Assembly (NCBI RefSeq): GCF_029953285.1
Contig: NZ_JASAOI010000030.1
Span: 40,101 to 104,100, forward strand
Reading direction: 5' to 3'
Length of the DNA: 64,000 nucleotides
Origin: Yinghuangia seranimata
Lineage (GTDB): Bacteria; Actinomycetota; Actinomycetes; Streptomycetales; Streptomycetaceae
Shown piece by piece: positions 17,229-26,277 of the stretch (position 1 is its first letter; every line of letters begins with the position of its first letter). A program made the position numbers and the translations under genes. The notes under the pieces are model-generated. The model was given only the letters and a program-made list of their open reading frames with translations, did not search any database and was not told the DNA's origin.

Positions 17229-18125
17229 TCAGCGGGGCAGCGCCGCGTCCAGGCTCTTCGCCAGGTCGTGGAGCGCCTCGTCGGCCGCCGGGAGCCGGCC
17301 GGCGAGCACCTGGAAGTCGTGCCACAGGTCCGGGTATTCGGTGTGCTCGACGGTCACCCCGAACTCCCGGGCGCGTTCGGCGAACGCGGCGCCCTGCGGG
17401 GCGAGGATGTCGTCCGTGCCGTTCTGCACGATCGTCGTCGGCAGACCGGACAGGTCGGCGAAGCACGCGGGTGCGAGCTCCTCGCGGTCCGCGCCGCCCG
17501 CGTACCGGCCGGCGCAGCGGGTGAGCCACGCGGTCCGCAGCACCGGGTCGCGGTGGTAGATCGGCTCGTACGGCCAGGCCCGCAGCGGGTCCAGCCACGG
17601 CGAGACGAGCACGAGCGCGTCGGGCCGCCGCCCGCCGGACGATGCCTGCTCGAGCGCGACGCTCAGCGCCAACCCGCCGCCGGCCGAGTCGCCGGCCAGC
17701 ACCATCGGCGTGTCCGCGGGGGTGTCGGCGGAGAGTGCGCACCACGCGGCCCGCGCGTCGTCGAGGGCCGCAGGGTAGGGGTGTTCGGGCGCGCGCCGGT
17801 AGTCGAGCGAGTAGACGGTGGCGTGCGCGGCACGGGCGAGGTGGGCGGTCCAGCTGAGGTAGGCGCGCGAGGACCCGACCACGTAGCCGCCGCCGTGCAG
17901 GTACAGCATGACGCGGCTCGGCACCCGGGGCCCGACGGAGACGCGCCGCGCGGGCACCCCGCCCGGGCTGCGCCGCAGCACGTGCGAACCAGGGGGCAGC
18001 GGCTGCGCCTGCGCGTTCATCTCGAGCCAGGCCCGCTGGACGGCCACCGGCACCTGCGGGTGGAGGACCGGGCGCAGACCGTGGCGCACCAGTGCGCGCG
18101 CGACGGGAACGGAGAGTTCGGGCAC
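17229..18125 (-). CDS. Alpha/beta hydrolase (hormone-sensitive lipase-type esterase)
   Basis: A 298-residue esterase. The oxyanion-hole motif is LYLHGGGYVVGS, the nucleophile elbow is LAGDSAGGGLALS (Ser in GDSAG), the acid is in QNGTDDIL and the histidine in YPDLWHDFQVL. This is the layout of HSL-family carboxylesterases that hydrolyse short-chain or acylated small-molecule esters. The GTG start is supported by AGGAGG about 7 bases upstream. It is convergent with the pseudokinase gene, with only about 10 bases between stops. Confidence 0.9.
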   Translation of the reverse strand: MPELSVPVARALVRHGLRPVLHPQVPVAVQRAWLEMNAQAQPLPPGSHVLRRSPGGVPARRVSVGPRVPSRVMLYLHGGGYVVGSSRAYLSWTAHLARAAHATVYSLDYRRAPEHPYPAALDDARAAWCALSADTPADTPMVLAGDSAGGGLALSVALEQASSGGRRPDALVLVSPWLDPLRAWPYEPIYHRDPVLRTAWLTRCAGRYAGGADREELAPACFADLSGLPTTIVQNGTDDILAPQGAAFAERAREFGVTVEHTEYPDLWHDFQVLAGRLPAADEALHDLAKSLDAALPR

Positions 18126-18458
18126 GACGATCCTCCTCGACGGGTGGTACGCGCGCGGGCGGGCGGACCCGGGCGGGTGCAGCCCGCGCGGTGCGCCGTG
18201 ACCCCTACACCTCTTGACCTTTCCTACGGTGGCACTGCGGTGACCGCCGCACCAGGGCCGTACGGGCGTGGTCCGGCCGCCTCAGGGGCCGGTCGCGTCC
18301 GGCGCCCGCGGCCCCGTGTCCGGCGTCGATCTTCACATGTCCCGGGGACCCCACTACCTTGCGCAGGGCACGTGCAGGGCACGTGCGGGGCAGCAGGGCA
18401 AGGCAGTCGGGCAGGGGTACCACAGTCGACGTCCGTCGACCGAACGAGCGGAGCGCGC
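18126..18458. other. Divergent promoter region
   Basis: About 330 bases between the esterase and acyl-CoA synthetase starts. The only notable structure is repetition of GGGCACGTGC-like units near 18366-18390. No gene was recognised; it should hold both promoters. Confidence 0.35.
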
Positions 18459-20153
18459 ATGGCCGGCCGGTGGAGTGTCTCAGTCAACGACCTGGTCCGG
18501 CGGCGCGCCGGCGACCCGTCCGTCGCTCTGCGGTACGAGGACCGCTCGTGGACGTGGGACGAGCACGTCGCGCTGTCCGCGCAGCGCGCCGCGTTCCTGG
18601 CGGACCAGCGCGACCCCGGGCGGCCGTTCCACGTCGGCGTGCTGCTGGAGAACGTCCCGGAGTTCTCCTTCCTGCTGGCCGCGGCCGCGGTGTCGGGCGC
18701 GGTGGTGGTCGGCCTCAACCCGACCCGGCAGGGCGGCGAGCTGGCGCGCGACGTCGAGCACACGGGCTGCACGATGCTGATCACCGGTGCCGCGCACGCC
18801 GCGCAACTGCGTGACGCGTTGCCGGACTTCCCCGCCGAGCGGGTGTGGAACGTCGACGAGCCCGGCTGGGCGGAGGCGCTCGCGCCGTACGCGGGCGCCG
18901 CGCTGCCCGAAGCCGAGCCGACGTTGGACGACCCGTTCATGCTGATCCTGACGTCGGGCACCACCGGCCACCCGAAGGCCGTCGTGTGCTCGCAGGGCAA
19001 GATCGCCACGCAGGGCATGAGCGTCGTGGGGATGCAGCGGCTGACCGGCGAGGACGTCGCGTACTGCGCCATGCCGCTGTTCCACTCGAACGCGATGATC
19101 ACCTGCTGGGCGCCCGCCGTCGCGGCCGGGGCGTCGCTGGTGCTGCGCCGCCGGTTCTCCGCGTCGGGGTTCCTGCCGGACGTGCGCGCCTACGGGGTGA
19201 CGTACGCGAACTACGTGGGCAAGCCGCTGTCGTACATCCTGGCGACCCCCGAGCTGCCGGACGACGCCGACAACCCGCTGACCCGGGTGTTCGGCAACGA
19301 GGGCGGCCCGCAGGACGTCGAGCGGTTCGCGCGCCGGTTCGGCTGCACGGTGCGCGACGGTTTCGGCTCGACCGAGGGCGGCCTGTCGTTCACGCCGGTG
19401 GCCGACATGCCGTCGGGCGCGCTGGGCAAGCCCAACGGGAACATCCGGATCCTGGACCCGGAGACCCGCGAGGAGTGCCCGCCGGGCCGGTTCGACGCGT
19501 CCGGGCGGCTGCTGAACGCCGACGAGGCGGTCGGCGAACTGGTCAACCTGGACGGCGCGGGCGCGTTCGAGGGCTACTGGAACAACGACGCGGCGACCGC
19601 CGACCGGCTGCGCGAGGGCTGGTACTGGAGCGGCGACCTGGCGTACCGCGACGCGGACGGCCTGGTGTTCTTCGCGGGCCGCAGCGGCGAGTGGGTGCGG
19701 GTCGGCGGCGAGAACTTCGGGTCGGCGCCGGTCGCGCGGATCCTGGCGCGGCATCCGGACGTCGTGCTCGCGGCGGTGTACGGGGTCCCGGACGAGGCGG
19801 CCGGCGACCAGGCGATGGCCGCGGTGGTGCTGCGCGACGGTGCCGAGTTCGACCCGGCCGGGTTCGCCGCGTGGCAGGCCGACCAGCCGGACCTGTCGCC
19901 GACGTGGCGTCCGCGCTACGTGCGCGTGGCGCGCGAACTGCCGCACACGCAGACCAACAAGGTGCTGACGCGGGTGCTGGCCCGGCAGGCCTGGTACGGC
20001 GACCCGGAGGGCGCGGACACGCTGTGGGTGCGGCCGGGCAAGGACGGAGCCTACGAGCCGCTCACCGAGGCCGAGGTCAAGGCGTTGGAGAACCGGTTCG
20101 CGGAGCACGGGCGGGCGCACGTGCTGGATCTGCTGGTTCGGCCGGGAGCGTAG
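18459..20153 (+). CDS. Acyl-CoA synthetase / AMP-dependent ligase
   Basis: A 564-residue member of the ANL superfamily. It activates a carboxylic acid with ATP to an acyl-adenylate and transfers it to CoA. Seen are the P-loop-like A3 motif ILTSGTTGHPKAVV, the aromatic/threonine motif DGFGSTEGG, the A7 aspartate in WYWSGDLAYRD, the hinge GRSGEWVRVGGENF, and a C-terminal lysine in HTQTNKVLTR. It resembles the actinobacterial FadD1 group acting on fatty or related acids. Start ATG 18459 has GGAG upstream. Its 3' end overlaps the convergent rarD gene by 77 bases. Confidence 0.92.
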   Translation: MAGRWSVSVNDLVRRRAGDPSVALRYEDRSWTWDEHVALSAQRAAFLADQRDPGRPFHVGVLLENVPEFSFLLAAAAVSGAVVVGLNPTRQGGELARDVEHTGCTMLITGAAHAAQLRDALPDFPAERVWNVDEPGWAEALAPYAGAALPEAEPTLDDPFMLILTSGTTGHPKAVVCSQGKIATQGMSVVGMQRLTGEDVAYCAMPLFHSNAMITCWAPAVAAGASLVLRRRFSASGFLPDVRAYGVTYANYVGKPLSYILATPELPDDADNPLTRVFGNEGGPQDVERFARRFGCTVRDGFGSTEGGLSFTPVADMPSGALGKPNGNIRILDPETREECPPGRFDASGRLLNADEAVGELVNLDGAGAFEGYWNNDAATADRLREGWYWSGDLAYRDADGLVFFAGRSGEWVRVGGENFGSAPVARILARHPDVVLAAVYGVPDEAAGDQAMAAVVLRDGAEFDPAGFAAWQADQPDLSPTWRPRYVRVARELPHTQTNKVLTRVLARQAWYGDPEGADTLWVRPGKDGAYEPLTEAEVKALENRFAEHGRAHVLDLLVRPGA

Positions 20154-21117
20154 CCGGGGGAGCCGGGGCCGACGAGGACGCCGTCGTCGCCGCCGCCTCG
20201 CGCGCGTCGGCGACGGCGCGCCGGGTGCGGCGGGACTGCGCCAGCGCGTCCGCGCTGAGTACGACGAGGGCGGTCCAGATGAGGCCGAAGCCGATCCAGC
20301 GCGAGGTCGGCATGGCCTCGTGGTAGATCCACACGCCGACGGAGAACTGCAGGATCGGGCCGAGGTACTGCAGCATGCCGATGGTGGACAGCGGCACGCG
20401 TACGGCGGCGGCGCCGAAGCACAGCAGGGGTATCGCGGTGACCACGCCGGTGCCCATCAGCAGCAGCGTGTGGCCGGCCGACACGGTGCCCAGCGTGCCC
20501 TCGCCGGTCCACGACAGGTAGACGAGGTAGCCGGCGGCGGGCAGGAACATCACGGCGGTCTCGGCGGTCAGCGACTCGGTGGGCGCGAGGCCGACGGTCT
20601 TCTTGACGTAGCCGTAGATGGTGAAGCTGGTGGCGAGGACGAGGGCGAGCCACGGCAGTCGTCCGTACGCGACGGTCAGCACGAGGACCGCGGCGATGCC
20701 GAGCCCGACGGCGATCCACTGGGCGCCGCGCAGGCGTTCGCCGAGCACCAGTACGCCGATCATGATGAACGCGAGCGGGTTGATGAAGTAGCCGAGCGAC
20801 GTCTCGACGACCTGGTCGGTGTTGACGCCCCAGATGTACAGGCCCCAGTTGGTGGTGATGACCACGCCGGCGAGCACGATCTTGGCGAGCCGGGCGGGGT
20901 TGCGCAGCAGCTCACGGATCCACGACCAGCGGCGCAGCACCGCGAGCACGAGCACCATGAAGACCAGCGACCACACCATCCGGTGCGCGAGGATCTCGAC
21001 CGCGCCGGCGGGCTTGAGGTGCGGCCAGTACAGGGGGAACAGGCCCCACATGATGTACGCCGCGACACCCAGCCACAGTCCGCGGCGCTGTTCCGCCGCT
21101 CCTCGCAAATCGCCCAC
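20077..21117 (-). CDS. rarD: RarD-type EamA transporter
   Basis: A 346-residue membrane protein with about ten hydrophobic helices. It starts GLWLGVAAYIMWGLFPLYWP, followed by AHRMVWSLVFM and NWGLYIWGVNTDQVVETSLG, the hallmark sequence of RarD proteins of the EamA/DMT superfamily. They are presumed small-metabolite exporters. After the last helix (~300) there is an Ala/Pro-rich cytoplasmic tail whose coding region overlaps the end of the acyl-CoA synthetase gene on the other strand. The GTG start lacks a clear Shine-Dalgarno. Confidence 0.9.
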   Translation of the reverse strand: MGDLRGAAEQRRGLWLGVAAYIMWGLFPLYWPHLKPAGAVEILAHRMVWSLVFMVLVLAVLRRWSWIRELLRNPARLAKIVLAGVVITTNWGLYIWGVNTDQVVETSLGYFINPLAFIMIGVLVLGERLRGAQWIAVGLGIAAVLVLTVAYGRLPWLALVLATSFTIYGYVKKTVGLAPTESLTAETAVMFLPAAGYLVYLSWTGEGTLGTVSAGHTLLLMGTGVVTAIPLLCFGAAAVRVPLSTIGMLQYLGPILQFSVGVWIYHEAMPTSRWIGFGLIWTALVVLSADALAQSRRTRRAVADAREAAATTASSSAPAPPATLPAEPADPARAPARAPRTGSPTP

Positions 21118-21396
21118 GGGGGGACCCTAATCGCCGGTTCCACCGGGTGTCCCGGTCCAATTCGCCGCCGGTGGCCTGGACCACTGGGGCAGCGCGCGGG
21201 GCGGCGCGGGACCGGACCACATCCGGGCGTTTGCCTTCCGGTTGTCATCTGCACTGCTACTCCGGGTAAACGGTCAACCCGTGCCGGGGCAAAGGTTCAT
21301 GACGCGAAATCGTTATGTGACGATCCGTCAGATCGCTGGGCGATCGTTGCTAGGTTGACCGAATCCACCAATCTCGGTTGCCCGCCAGGAGCAGTT

Positions 21397-23004
21397 TTGC
21401 GCCACGAACGAGTCCGCACCCACCGCCGGTTCGCCGCGGTCGCCGGTGCCGTCACCATCGCCCTCGCCGTGACCGCGTGCGGCGGTGGCGGCAAGACCGA
21501 CAAGAAGTCCGACGCCTCCCCGGCCGGCGCCACCGGTGCCCCGGGCAGCAGCGGCGACCTCACCGTCCTCATCACGCAGGAGACCCGCGGCATCGACCCC
21601 GCGGTCTCCACCATCTCGTCGCTCAACGGCGGCACCCAGGCCGCCGCGGTCTTCGACGTGCTGTTCTGGATCGACCCGAAGACCGGCAAGGCCGTCCCGC
21701 AGCTCGCGGAGGGCGCGACCTCCGACGCGGAGGGCAAGGTCTGGACGATCAAGCTGCGCCCCGACGTGAAGTTCACCGACGGCACCCCGCTCGACGCGGA
21801 GGCGGTCAAGTTCAACTGGGAGCGCCACCAGAACCCGGACAACAAGTCCGTCGCGTTCGCCGCCGCCAAGGGCCTGACGTTCGAGGCGGTGGACGCCACC
21901 ACGCTCAAGGTCACGCTGGCCGCGCCGAACATGGCCTTCGACAAGCTGATCGCGCACAACCTCGCGTTCATCGGCTCGCCGACCGCGATCAAGGCCGACC
22001 CCAAGGGCTTCATGGCCAAGCCGGTCGGCGCCGGCCCGTTCAAGGTCAAGTCGTGGGTGCGTGACTCGGCGCTGACGCTCGAGCGCAACACCGCCTACTG
22101 GGCCAAGGACAAGCCGCTGCTCAGCCAGGTGACGTTCAAGCCGGTCATGGACCAGACGCAGCGCCTGAACGCGCTGTCCGCCGGCCAGGCCGACCTGGTC
22201 ACCACGGCCAACTTCAAGATGGTCGCCGAGGCCAAGGACAAGGGCCTGACAGTCGCCTACGACGAGAAGAACGGCGGCTTCATGACCATGTTCAAGACGG
22301 ACAAGCCGCCGTTCGACGACCCGCGCGCCCGCCGCGCGTACGCGCTGATCATGGACCCGGCGGACCGCGCCGCGAAGATCCAGGGCCCCGACGGCGCCGG
22401 CCAGACGCTGAAGACGTTCCTGATGCCGTCCTCGCCGTTCGTCGACCCGACCGCGGTCATGCCGTCGAACAACAAGGTCGAGGCGCAGGCGCTGCTCGAC
22501 CAGCTGGCCGCCGAGGGCAAGCCGCTGAAGTTCACGTACACCACGAACAGCAGCGCGGCCGCGCACGCCGGTGCCGAGTACTGGCAGGCGCAGACCAAGG
22601 GCATGAAGAACATCGAGATGAACCTCGAGTTCCTCGACGGCTCGTCGTACGCGACGAAGGTGATGATCCAGAAGGACTTCCAGGCCGCCGAGTTCGCGGT
22701 GACCTTCGACGACCCGGAGCCGGTCCTCTACAACGTGCTCGACTCCAAGGGCGCGGAGAACCGCACGGGCTACAGCAACCCGAAGGTCGACGAGGCGCTG
22801 GACAAGGCCCGCAACTCGACCGACGAGGCGGTGCGCAAGGCCGCGTACGCGACCGTGCAGCAGGAGCTCGTGAAGGACCTGCCGTTCTTCTCCTACGAGA
22901 AGTCGTTCGCGGCCGCGGTGCAGGGCAAGAAGGGCAAGATCGAGGGGCTGACGCTCTTCGAGGACGGCCTGATCCTGTTCGACCGGGTGAGCGTCAAGAG
23001 CTGA
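21397..23004 (+). CDS. ABC transporter solute-binding lipoprotein, family 5
   Basis: A 535-residue extracellular solute-binding protein of the DppA/OppA type. The signal peptide ends in lipobox LAVTAC (Cys ~28). Then comes LTVLITQETRGIDPA, the family-5 signature region GATSDAEGKVWTIKLRPDVK and FTDGTPLDAEAVKFNWERH, and the usual C-terminal dipeptide/nickel-type fold. The TTG start is chosen because AGGAG sits 7 bases upstream and the signal peptide follows directly. No permease or ATPase genes are adjacent, so it is an orphan binding protein here; ligand (peptide or other) is unknown. Confidence 0.9.
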   Translation: MRHERVRTHRRFAAVAGAVTIALAVTACGGGGKTDKKSDASPAGATGAPGSSGDLTVLITQETRGIDPAVSTISSLNGGTQAAAVFDVLFWIDPKTGKAVPQLAEGATSDAEGKVWTIKLRPDVKFTDGTPLDAEAVKFNWERHQNPDNKSVAFAAAKGLTFEAVDATTLKVTLAAPNMAFDKLIAHNLAFIGSPTAIKADPKGFMAKPVGAGPFKVKSWVRDSALTLERNTAYWAKDKPLLSQVTFKPVMDQTQRLNALSAGQADLVTTANFKMVAEAKDKGLTVAYDEKNGGFMTMFKTDKPPFDDPRARRAYALIMDPADRAAKIQGPDGAGQTLKTFLMPSSPFVDPTAVMPSNNKVEAQALLDQLAAEGKPLKFTYTTNSSAAAHAGAEYWQAQTKGMKNIEMNLEFLDGSSYATKVMIQKDFQAAEFAVTFDDPEPVLYNVLDSKGAENRTGYSNPKVDEALDKARNSTDEAVRKAAYATVQQELVKDLPFFSYEKSFAAAVQGKKGKIEGLTLFEDGLILFDRVSVKS

Positions 23005-23030
23005 CCCGGTCCCAGGGCCGAAGGCGTCGA

Positions 23031-23060
23031 GGGCCCCGCGCGGCGTGCCGCGCGGGGCCC
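23031..23060. terminator. Terminator between the binding protein and thioesterase genes
   Basis: A perfect 14-base inverted repeat (GGGCCCCGCGCGGC / GCCGCGCGGGGCCC) with a minimal loop. It lies between convergent genes and can serve both. Confidence 0.75.
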
Positions 23061-23112
23061 CGCGTCGTGCCCCGGCCTCCGCGCCGCGGGCCGTCCGGGG
23101 TGCCGCCCCGGG

Positions 23113-23817
23113 TCACACCGAGCGGGCCCGGATGAACAGCCCCTCCGCGTCCGCGACCAGCACGCCGCCCGCGTACGAACGGGCCTCGACCCACGCCTTG
23201 CGGCCCTCGACGCGGACGACCTCGGCCTCGTAGTCGACGCGCTCGTGCAGCGGCGTCCCGCGGCGCATCCGCACGGTGAGGTAGGCGGTCATTCCGAGCG
23301 CGCCCGCGCCGGACTGCGCGACGCCCATCACCTCGTCGAACGCGGCCGCGACGTAGCCGCCGTGCACGCGCCCGTTGGGGCCCTCGTACGCCTCCCCGAA
23401 CACCGCGTGCGCGCGGATCACCGGCCCGTCCGCGGCCAGCTCCATCGGCGGCGCCAGCGGGTTGGCGGCGCCCACGAACGGGCTGCGCTCGTGCAGCTGG
23501 ATGTCGGCGAGGGAGGGTGTGCGATCTCTCAGCGAGGGCATCGCGGCGATCCGGGCTGCCAAATCTGATACCTCGTCAGCTACGCTGCCGAGAGCGTCCG
23601 CGTCGCCTTCCGGGTCGATGGTCTTGGCCGCCTCAATCAGGCGGCGGGTGGCCTCGGCCAGGCGGTGGCGGGCGGCGCGTCCCGCGCTGTCCGGGTCCGG
23701 GCGCGGCGTCCAGGTGCCGCGCAGCTCCGCCAGGACGTCCGCGGGCACCTCCGGCACCCCGGGGGCCCACGCGGGCGGTTCGTCGTTCGCGGCGGGCAGC
23801 GGTTCGAGCGTGGACAT
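23113..23817 (-). CDS. Hotdog-fold thioesterase (PaaI-like)
   Basis: A 234-residue protein. The N-terminal ~110 residues are helical, with no assigned family. The C-terminal ~120 residues form a hotdog domain with the PaaI-type active site NGRVHGGYVAAAFDEVMG, then TAYLTVRMRRGTPL and a final beta strand. Hydrolysis of an acyl-CoA is the likely reaction. It diverges from the MaoC hydratase gene with a shared promoter region of about 145 bases, suggesting related substrates. Confidence 0.85.
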   Translation of the reverse strand: MSTLEPLPAANDEPPAWAPGVPEVPADVLAELRGTWTPRPDPDSAGRAARHRLAEATRRLIEAAKTIDPEGDADALGSVADEVSDLAARIAAMPSLRDRTPSLADIQLHERSPFVGAANPLAPPMELAADGPVIRAHAVFGEAYEGPNGRVHGGYVAAAFDEVMGVAQSGAGALGMTAYLTVRMRRGTPLHERVDYEAEVVRVEGRKAWVEARSYAGGVLVADAEGLFIRARSV

Positions 23818-23962
23818 GGCGCCCCCAGGTGCGGTGTCGGTCACAGACGCGGTCGATCGAGGCCCGATCATTGCAGCAAAAAGGAAACAAGTTCTAGTTT
23901 GTGAGCGCCGCGGAACACCCGCGCGGCACGGACTCGACGACCACACCCAGGGAGGAGACGTC

Positions 23963-24823
23963 ATGCCCATCGACGTCGCAGTGGCCACCGGTGCAGAGCC
24001 CCGCAAGGGCGAGATCAGCTGGACGCACAAGGATGTGATCCTCTACCACCTGGGCGTCGGCGCGGGCACCCCGGCGACCGGCGCCGACGAGCTGCGCTAC
24101 ACGTACGAGAAGAACCTCCAGGTGCTGCCGACGTTCGCGACCGTCGCGGGCACCAAGGTCGGCGGCAGCCTGTCCGCGCTGCCGGGCATCGACATCAACC
24201 TCCGCGCCGTGCTGCACGGCGGCCAGGAAGTGATCATCCACAACCCGCTGCCGGCCAAGGCCAAGAACATCCAGGCCACCAGCCGCGTCGCCGACGTGTA
24301 CGACAAGGGCAAGGCGGCGGTCATCGTCCTGGAGTCCTCGGCGACGCTGGAGGACGGCACGCCGCTGTACGACTCGCGCGCCGAGATCTTCGTGCGCGGC
24401 GAGGGCGGCTTCGGCGGCGACCGCGGCCCGACGACCAAGATCGACGTGCCGGAGCGCGAGGCCGACCACACCGTCGACGTGAAGACCCGCGAGGACCAGG
24501 CGCTGCTGTACCGCCTGTCCGGCGACTGGAACCCGCTGCACGCGGACCCGGACTTCGCGAAGGCGGCGGGCTTCGACACCCCGATCCTGCACGGCCTGTG
24601 CTCGTACGGCCTGACCCTGAAGGCGGTCGTCGACACGGTGCTCGGCGGCGACGTGACCCGCGTCAAGCGCTACCGCACCAAGTTCGCGGGCATCTTCTTC
24701 CCGGGCGAGACCATGCGCGTGCGCGTGTGGGACGAGGGCGGCTCGCTGATCGTCCAGACGTCGTCGGTCGAGCGCGACGACGCGGTTGTGTTGTCGGACA
24801 CGGTGGTCGAGTACACCAGCTGA
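23963..24823 (+). CDS. MaoC / hydratase-2 family enoyl-CoA hydratase
   Basis: A 286-residue double-hotdog protein. The N-terminal half starts WTHKDVILYHLGVGAG and continues DELRYTYEKNLQVLPTFATV. The C-terminal half has the catalytic hydratase-2 motif YRLSGDWNPLHADPDFAKAA followed by GFDTPILHGLCSYG, with the Asp/His pair. Known members hydrate trans-2-enoyl-CoA to the (3R)-hydroxyacyl-CoA, like the hydratase domain of eukaryotic MFE-2. A near-ideal GGAGGAG precedes the ATG. The SDR at 26278 resembles the matching MFE-2 dehydrogenase domain. Confidence 0.92.
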   Translation: MPIDVAVATGAEPRKGEISWTHKDVILYHLGVGAGTPATGADELRYTYEKNLQVLPTFATVAGTKVGGSLSALPGIDINLRAVLHGGQEVIIHNPLPAKAKNIQATSRVADVYDKGKAAVIVLESSATLEDGTPLYDSRAEIFVRGEGGFGGDRGPTTKIDVPEREADHTVDVKTREDQALLYRLSGDWNPLHADPDFAKAAGFDTPILHGLCSYGLTLKAVVDTVLGGDVTRVKRYRTKFAGIFFPGETMRVRVWDEGGSLIVQTSSVERDDAVVLSDTVVEYTS

Positions 24824-24861
24824 ACCCGAGCCGACCCCACGGTCGGTCGAAACAGTCGGCG

Positions 24862-24901
24862 GCGGGCCCGGTTTGCACGTATTTGTGCAGGCCGGGCCCG
24901 T
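24862..24901 (+). terminator. Terminator after the hydratase gene
   Basis: A long, slightly imperfect hairpin: CGGGCCCGG with TTGCAC on the left arm, GTGCA with GCCGGGCCCG on the right, loop GTATTT, followed by TCTCTTTGT. Confidence 0.7.
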
Positions 24902-24986
24902 CTCTTTGTCGCCCGAGCGCGCTCCGGGCGGTCCGGACTCCTTCACCGTGCGCGGCCGGGCGTATAGCTTGACCCTGTCATCGACC

Positions 24987-25015
24987 TTGTCGAAAACAAG
25001 AACGCGTTATATTTT
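24987..25015 (+). promoter_or_regulatory. Candidate promoter of the Zn-alcohol dehydrogenase gene
   Basis: TTGTCG (24987-24992), a 17-base spacer, then TATTTT (25010-25015) in a locally AT-rich patch about 85 bases upstream of the gene. The short dyad CTTGT...ACAAG overlaps the -35 hexamer. Confidence 0.4.
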
Positions 25016-25099
25016 CGCGGCGTCGACGACCACACCTCCGACCGGGCCCGGCCAGGGCGCCGGCGACCTCAAGGGCACGGCTAGGACGAGGAGCAGCTC

Positions 25100-26179
25100 A
25101 TGCGCGCAGCCATCCTGCACGAGACCGGACAGGACAAGCTGGAGGTCCGTGACGACGTCGAGGCCGTGGGCATGGGCCCCGGCCGCGTGCGGGTCAAGCT
25201 GCACGTCACCGGCGTGTGCCACTCCGACCTGTCGGCGATGACCGGCGTCCTGCCGCAGCCCGCCCCGTTCGTGCCAGGCCACGAGGGTGCCGGCGAGGTC
25301 GTCGAGGTCGGCGACGGGGTCACCTCCGTCGCGGTCGGCGACAAGGTCGTCATCTGCTGGGCCCCGCCGTGCGGCGTCTGCAACTACTGCACCGGCGGCC
25401 AGTCCAACCTGTGCCTGAGCGGCTTCATGAACGCCGGCACCCAGAACTTCACCTACGGCGGCACCCCCGCGTTCGGCTTCACCGGCACCGGCACGTTCGC
25501 CGAAGAGGTCGTCGTCGCCGCCCCGTGCGCCATCAAGGTGCCCGACGACGTGCCCTACGAGGTCGCCTCGCTGATCGGCTGCGGCGTCACCACCGGCGTC
25601 GGCGCGGTCTTCAACAGCGCCAGGATCGAGCCGGGCGCCTCCACCGCGGTCATCGGCGCGGGCGGCGTCGGGATCGCCGTCATCCAGGCCCTGCGCGCCG
25701 CGGGCGCCGCCGACATCGTCGCGATAGACCCGGCCACCAGCAAGCACGAGTGGGCCAAGAAGTTCGGCGCCACGCACGCCATCACGCCGGACGAGGCGCA
25801 GGCCGCCAAGAACGACCTCACCGCCGGCCAGGGCTTCGACTACGTCTTCGAGGTCGTCGGCAAGTCCTTCACCGCGCGCAGCGCCTACGAGCTCACCCGC
25901 CGCGGCGGCAACACCGTCATCGTCGGCGCCGGCGCCATGGACGACAACGTCCAGTTCAACATGTTCGAGCTCTTCTTCGACCAGAAGCAGATCATCGGCA
26001 GCATCTACGGCGGCGGCGACATCGTGCGCGAGTACAACCGCATCATCCGCATGTGGCGCGCCGGCCGCCTCGACCTCGAGGCGATGATCACCCACCGCCT
26101 CGACCTCGCCGACATCAACGACGCGTTCGACCTGATGAAGAGCGGCGAGTCGATCCGCACCATCGTCACCCTCGCCTGA
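25100..26179 (+). CDS. Zinc-dependent medium-chain alcohol dehydrogenase
   Basis: A 359-residue MDR enzyme. Catalytic zinc ligands are in TGVCHSDLS and the GHEGAGEVVEVG signature. The four structural-zinc cysteines lie in APPCGVCNYCTGGQSNLC. The Rossmann NAD motif is AVIGAGGVGIAVIQAL. It oxidises an alcohol or reduces an aldehyde with NAD(P); it is closest to the class III-like/actinobacterial dehydrogenases that include cofactor-tightly-bound forms. Start supported by GAGGAG upstream. It is followed after ~100 bases by the SDR gene, suggesting one transcript. Confidence 0.92.
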   Translation: MRAAILHETGQDKLEVRDDVEAVGMGPGRVRVKLHVTGVCHSDLSAMTGVLPQPAPFVPGHEGAGEVVEVGDGVTSVAVGDKVVICWAPPCGVCNYCTGGQSNLCLSGFMNAGTQNFTYGGTPAFGFTGTGTFAEEVVVAAPCAIKVPDDVPYEVASLIGCGVTTGVGAVFNSARIEPGASTAVIGAGGVGIAVIQALRAAGAADIVAIDPATSKHEWAKKFGATHAITPDEAQAAKNDLTAGQGFDYVFEVVGKSFTARSAYELTRRGGNTVIVGAGAMDDNVQFNMFELFFDQKQIIGSIYGGGDIVREYNRIIRMWRAGRLDLEAMITHRLDLADINDAFDLMKSGESIRTIVTLA

Positions 26180-26277
26180 CCCGAGGCCGATCCACCCGGG
26201 CCCGCCGCCCCACCGCCCCGAGGCGGCCGCGGCGGGCCCGCCACCGGCGGCCCGCGACCACCCCTGGAGACCAGCAC

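Noticed and set aside
16074..18458. Upstream extension of the acyl-CoA synthetase frame, making a ~1359-residue protein
   Set aside because: The extension runs out of phase through the pseudokinase-propeller gene and antisense to the esterase; the enzyme starts normally at 18459 with its own ribosome binding site.
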